From Canicola haemoglobinophilus (GTDB lineage: Bacteria; Pseudomonadota; Gammaproteobacteria; Enterobacterales; Pasteurellaceae), in the NCBI RefSeq assembly GCF_002015075.1, contig NZ_MUXZ01000004.1:93066-157065 (forward strand): a stretch of DNA of 64,000 bases, written 5' to 3'. The notes under the pieces were generated by a model. That model ran no database searches, was not told the origin of the DNA, and was given only the letters and a program-made list of their open reading frames with translations. A program made the position numbers and the translations under genes. Below, one piece after another: positions 60,982 through 64,000 of the stretch. Within the stretch, counting starts at the first letter, position 1, and every line of letters starts with the position of its first letter.

Positions 60982-62319
60982 CTATTTTTGATCTACTTCT
61001 AATTTTTCTAAGTCAACCAAATCTTGTGCTTGAAACTCCACTTTATATTTTGGTATAGAAAAGCAGAAAACATCTTTTGGTGTAATTGAATTGTTAATAT
61101 GAAACAATAATCCATTTATACTATTTGCTTCATTTTCAACAGTACTAAAAAATACCCTTGTTTTTATTAGTCTGATTCGATATGCCCATCTAAAACAGAG
61201 TGTAATTGCTCTTTCTATTTCATCTAATCCAAATTTATCATAATAACGAAGTAGTACACATTCAAATAGGTTTCTCACATATTGATCACCAACGCGCCAA
61301 TTTCCATGATAACTATTTAAAAAAGCTAATAAACTTTTTTCTTCTGACCCAAAATATACTCTGTTTAAATAGCCTTTTTCAGCATGAAATAAAAAATCGT
61401 GGGATTTACGATAATGTTCAATATATTCAAAGAAAGATTGCCCATTGATAATGACTTGATTTGTTTGAAAAATAGGTTGAGCAAATTTTTCACTAAACAT
61501 AAATGGATTTAGTTTATAGCTTAGATGCATTGCATTTCCTGCTAGAGCCTGTCTAACATAAGGATAATGACAAGATTGACTCACACCTTTAAAATCCACA
61601 ATATCTTCATTTTCAAAATATTCTGCTCCTCTCAATTTATCCCAGCGTCTTAATCTAAATAACGTTTGACTAATAACTTTATTTAAATTCGCTCCTTTTT
61701 GAGTATCAACCGCATTTTCCCAATTTTCAACAGACTGAAGAACATTTGGATTATCTGGCTCAAACTCTCTTAAATGATAGGCTTTTAATAAATCATAAGG
61801 TGCAAGAGATTTTCCCCTTGCATTTTGTGCATCAAAAAATTGGAAAGCTTTATCTATGTCTTTTAGACAGATTCTTACCATTTCACATTTTAAAATATAA
61901 TTATAAAAATCTGACTTTTTCTCAGGCGAAATATCTTGAATAAAGTTTTTAATAACTTCATTATTATTTTTAATATTATCAATACTAATTTGGTGCCTTA
62001 ATGTCAACCTGACTAAAATACCGTTAGACATTAACTTTTTATCTGTTTTTATTTCTTTTTCTAAATTAAATAATATTAAAGATAATGTAATAATACGCTG
62101 CTGACCATCAACAATATTAAGTTTATTTTCTTCATCTTCATGTAATACAACAGCACCTATCCGATAATTTGGTTTATAATTGAAATGAAACCAAAGATCA
62201 TCAAGTAATTGCTGAACATTACGCTGAGTCCATTTATATGCACGTTGATATTCAGGGATAGCTAAATTTTCCTTTAAAATATCCTCAACGTTGGTTATTT
62301 CTGCTGATAATTCTGTCAT
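60982..62319 (-). CDS. DUF262 protein without nuclease tail
   Basis: 445 residues. DUF262 signatures are present: IPEYQRAYKW (21-30), DGQQRIITL (71-79) and FFDAQNARGKSLAPYDLLKA (about 167-186). No DUF1524 HNH motif is visible in the C-terminal half. It is the first gene of a two-gene unit with the DUF262-DUF1524 gene, 10 nt apart, so it is probably a partner or regulator of the nuclease-bearing protein. Confidence 0.8.
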   Translation of the reverse strand: MTELSAEITNVEDILKENLAIPEYQRAYKWTQRNVQQLLDDLWFHFNYKPNYRIGAVVLHEDEENKLNIVDGQQRIITLSLILFNLEKEIKTDKKLMSNGILVRLTLRHQISIDNIKNNNEVIKNFIQDISPEKKSDFYNYILKCEMVRICLKDIDKAFQFFDAQNARGKSLAPYDLLKAYHLREFEPDNPNVLQSVENWENAVDTQKGANLNKVISQTLFRLRRWDKLRGAEYFENEDIVDFKGVSQSCHYPYVRQALAGNAMHLSYKLNPFMFSEKFAQPIFQTNQVIINGQSFFEYIEHYRKSHDFLFHAEKGYLNRVYFGSEEKSLLAFLNSYHGNWRVGDQYVRNLFECVLLRYYDKFGLDEIERAITLCFRWAYRIRLIKTRVFFSTVENEANSINGLLFHINNSITPKDVFCFSIPKYKVEFQAQDLVDLEKLEVDQK

Positions 62320-62365
62320 TTTTTCTCCTTATGATTGAAGGCAAGATTATAATCTTTCCATAAAT

Positions 62366-63115
62366 CTAAACAAGCTCACAAACCACCACTGAAAAATCAT
62401 CATAAGAGCGGTGCTTTTTGAGCAATTTTCTGCAAACAGTTAAACGCTGTTTATTGGTGGGGTATTTTTGCCAAATGAGCTTGCGTTGTTGTTCGGAAAT
62501 ATAATTGGTTAAGCCGTCGGAACAGAGCAATAAATTTTCACCCTGTTGTAATTGAAATTCAGCGGAATAAATTTTGAAATCGCTATCCGTATCATCTGCC
62601 ACTAAATAATCAGACAAAATATGATAAATACTGGCATATTCAATTTCGCTTTGAGCAAGTTGTTGAGCTTGCATTTCGTTAAATAAAGTATGGTCAAAAC
62701 TGAGTTGTAACCATTCGCCTGTGGTAGTAATTTTATAGGCTCGGCTGTCGCCAACATTGAGGATTTTACCTTTTCCTGAAGTAGATATTTCTGCACCAAC
62801 AAAGGTGGTGGAAGCACCTAAATAACGGCTTGCCAGTGTTTGTGATAATTGCTGTTGAACCTTTCTAAGCCATTGAGTGTTAAGGTTTTGGCACTGAGCT
62901 AACTGCTCCATCACAAATCGGCTAGCAAGCTGTGATTGAGGACTACTGGAAATACCGTCTGCAATTCCTAAAATAATAGGATCTTTTGCCAAACAAATGG
63001 TTTCTGCTTTTTTCAATTTATATTGAAAAGCTTGCTCGCCATTAAAAAGTGCATCTTGATTATGCTTTTTATTGCTACCTATTTGTTGGCAGAAGGTAAT
63101 ATGCCAATTATTCAT
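62366..63115 (-). CDS. PP2C-type protein phosphatase
   Basis: 249 residues. PPM-family motifs in order: GSNKKHNQDA (13-22), GIADGIS (metal-binding Asp), NVGDSRAYK, LLCSDGLTNYI and DDFSVVV near the C-terminus. Predicted to remove phosphate from Ser/Thr with Mn2+/Mg2+, in the cytoplasm. No partner kinase is in the window. It lies 46 nt before the DUF262 pair and 55 nt after cobB on the same strand. Confidence 0.88.
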   Translation of the reverse strand: MNNWHITFCQQIGSNKKHNQDALFNGEQAFQYKLKKAETICLAKDPIILGIADGISSSPQSQLASRFVMEQLAQCQNLNTQWLRKVQQQLSQTLASRYLGASTTFVGAEISTSGKGKILNVGDSRAYKITTTGEWLQLSFDHTLFNEMQAQQLAQSEIEYASIYHILSDYLVADDTDSDFKIYSAEFQLQQGENLLLCSDGLTNYISEQQRKLIWQKYPTNKQRLTVCRKLLKKHRSYDDFSVVVCELV

Positions 63116-63170
63116 TTTATCTGCTCTTTTCGTTTATTATTGTTATTAAAAACTATGCTTAATTTAAATC

Positions 63171-63890
63171 TCAAACATTTTGCAATAGCTCTTCAACAAA
63201 CTTCGGCACAATTTCGGTGGCTTTGCCATAGCGTGATGATTTAAATGCCGATCCCGTTAAGCTAGGTTCAAGATTTAATTCAATGGTTTGTGCACCAGCT
63301 CGGTTGGCTTCTTGTACAAAACCTGCAGCGGGATAAACATTTCCCGATGTGCCAATGGAAATAAAATAATCGCACTCACTTAGGGCATCATAAATTCGCT
63401 CCATTTCAAAAGGAATTTCACCAAACCAAACGATATGCGGGCGAAGTTTTCTTGGCTGTGAACAGCAAGTACAGCGATCTTTATAAGTAATATCTTTATC
63501 CCAATCGTAAACTGTATCCTTAAAAACACACCGCACTTTGAGCAATTCGCCATGCATATGGATAATGTTTTTAGAGCCAGCACGTTCGTGTAAGTTATCG
63601 ACATTTTGCGTCACTAACAGTAGATTATCACCGAACTTTTCTTCTAATTTAGCCAGGGCAATATGTGCTGCATTTGGTTTAATTTCGGGGGATAGCAGCT
63701 GTCTTCGGCGTTCGTTATAGAACTGCTGCACAAGCTCTGGATTACGCAGAAAGCCTTCTGGTGTTGCTACATCTTCAATGGAGTGATTTTCCCATAAGCC
63801 ATCGGAAGCACGAAAAGTGCGAATACCAGACTCTGCGGAAATGCCCGCTCCTGTTAGCACGACAATTTTAGGTAAGTTATTCGTTGTCAT
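63171..63890 (-). CDS. cobB: NAD-dependent protein deacylase (sirtuin)
   Basis: 239 residues, class III sirtuin. [16 protein letters not shown] (NAD site), [12 protein letters not shown], catalytic His in HMHGE, and a zinc site from C-x2-C in RCTCC with C-terminal cysteines reduced compared with some homologues. FYNERRR carries the Tyr and Arg that give CobB/SIRT5 desuccinylase activity. It matches E. coli CobB closely, so it is a house enzyme rather than a defence sirtuin. Confidence 0.93.
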   Translation of the reverse strand: MTTNNLPKIVVLTGAGISAESGIRTFRASDGLWENHSIEDVATPEGFLRNPELVQQFYNERRRQLLSPEIKPNAAHIALAKLEEKFGDNLLLVTQNVDNLHERAGSKNIIHMHGELLKVRCVFKDTVYDWDKDITYKDRCTCCSQPRKLRPHIVWFGEIPFEMERIYDALSECDYFISIGTSGNVYPAAGFVQEANRAGAQTIELNLEPSLTGSAFKSSRYGKATEIVPKFVEELLQNV

Positions 63891-64000
63891 TTTAGTTTTC
63901 CTTCTTATTTTGTTGATATAAATTCACTGATTCAGGATTATTTATTTGAATTTTATTTTATGTAAGTTGGTATTTAGGGCAAATTTGAAACTCTGCAGAC

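Noticed and set aside
62366..63115. PP2C phosphatase as a third member of the DUF262 system
   Set aside because: Same strand and close, but no known link of PP2C to DUF262 pairs and no kinase nearby; kept as a separate gene.
63171..63890. Sirtuin at the window end as part of a SIR2-based phage defence system
   Set aside because: Whole-length match to CobB, including the Tyr/Arg of desuccinylases, with no fused sensor domain; it is a house enzyme.

Overview
The window is chromosomal DNA from a member of the Pasteurellaceae, very close to Haemophilus. Base composition is AT-rich. The Hin-type DNA uptake sequence (AAGTGCGGT / ACCGCACTT) recurs throughout, often as head-to-head pairs that double as terminators. 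Most proteins look like H. influenzae orthologues in familiar blocks (prfA-prmC-sirB1-kdsA, lolCDE, dnaB-alr-pgi, tilS-pdxY-accA). It is not a typical H. influenzae: it has citrate synthase (gltA) next to sucABCD and a mannitol operon (mtlADR), which the H. influenzae Rd reference is known or believed to lack. I cannot fix the species; a TCA-complete Haemophilus, Rodentibacter or Pasteurella relative fits.

Layout. 1-4.9 kb: the end of a CGCA tetranucleotide tract, then a three-gene restriction-modification-like locus (two adenine methyltransferase-type proteins and a GIY-YIG/SF2 helicase protein). 5-7.6 kb: ppc. 7.9-10.5 kb: copper export, copZ-copA, behind a MerR-type 19-bp-spacer promoter. 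10.6-14.4 kb: mtlA-mtlD-mtlR with three consensus CRP sites. 14.4-19.1 kb: a UPF0756 membrane protein, hrpA and tRNA-Thr(TGT). 19.2-20.6 kb: nrdB and a 2Fe-2S ferredoxin (yfaE), with no nrdA beside them. 20.8-28.6 kb: gltA divergent from sucABCD. 28.6-29.4 kb: a degraded stretch holding cueR. 29.4-46.8 kb: conserved housekeeping genes (argS, yecM, two lipoproteins, prfA, prmC, kdsA, lolCDE, aroG, dnaB, alr, pgi). 46.9-48.6 kb: an accessory island with repeated hairpins, a YaaW-family protein and an XRE regulator. 48.6-58.9 kb: tcyP, tilS, pdxY, accA, tyrS, a predicted Fur-controlled small RNA, sfsA and pntAB. 59-63.9 kb: a tandem pair of DUF262 genes (GmrSD-like, candidate anti-phage), a PP2C phosphatase and cobB.

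How it fits together. ppc, gltA and sucABCD supply oxaloacetate, condense it with acetyl-CoA and run 2-oxoglutarate to succinate; ArcA-like repeats and a CRP-like site lie in the gltA/sucA gap. cueR at 28.8 kb probably controls the copZA promoter about 20 kb away. The two ends of the window are the likely defence loci. The least expected non-coding signal is a gene of about 70 nt between sfsA and tyrS. It has a near-consensus sigma70 promoter overlapped by a Fur box, a C-rich loop and its own terminator.
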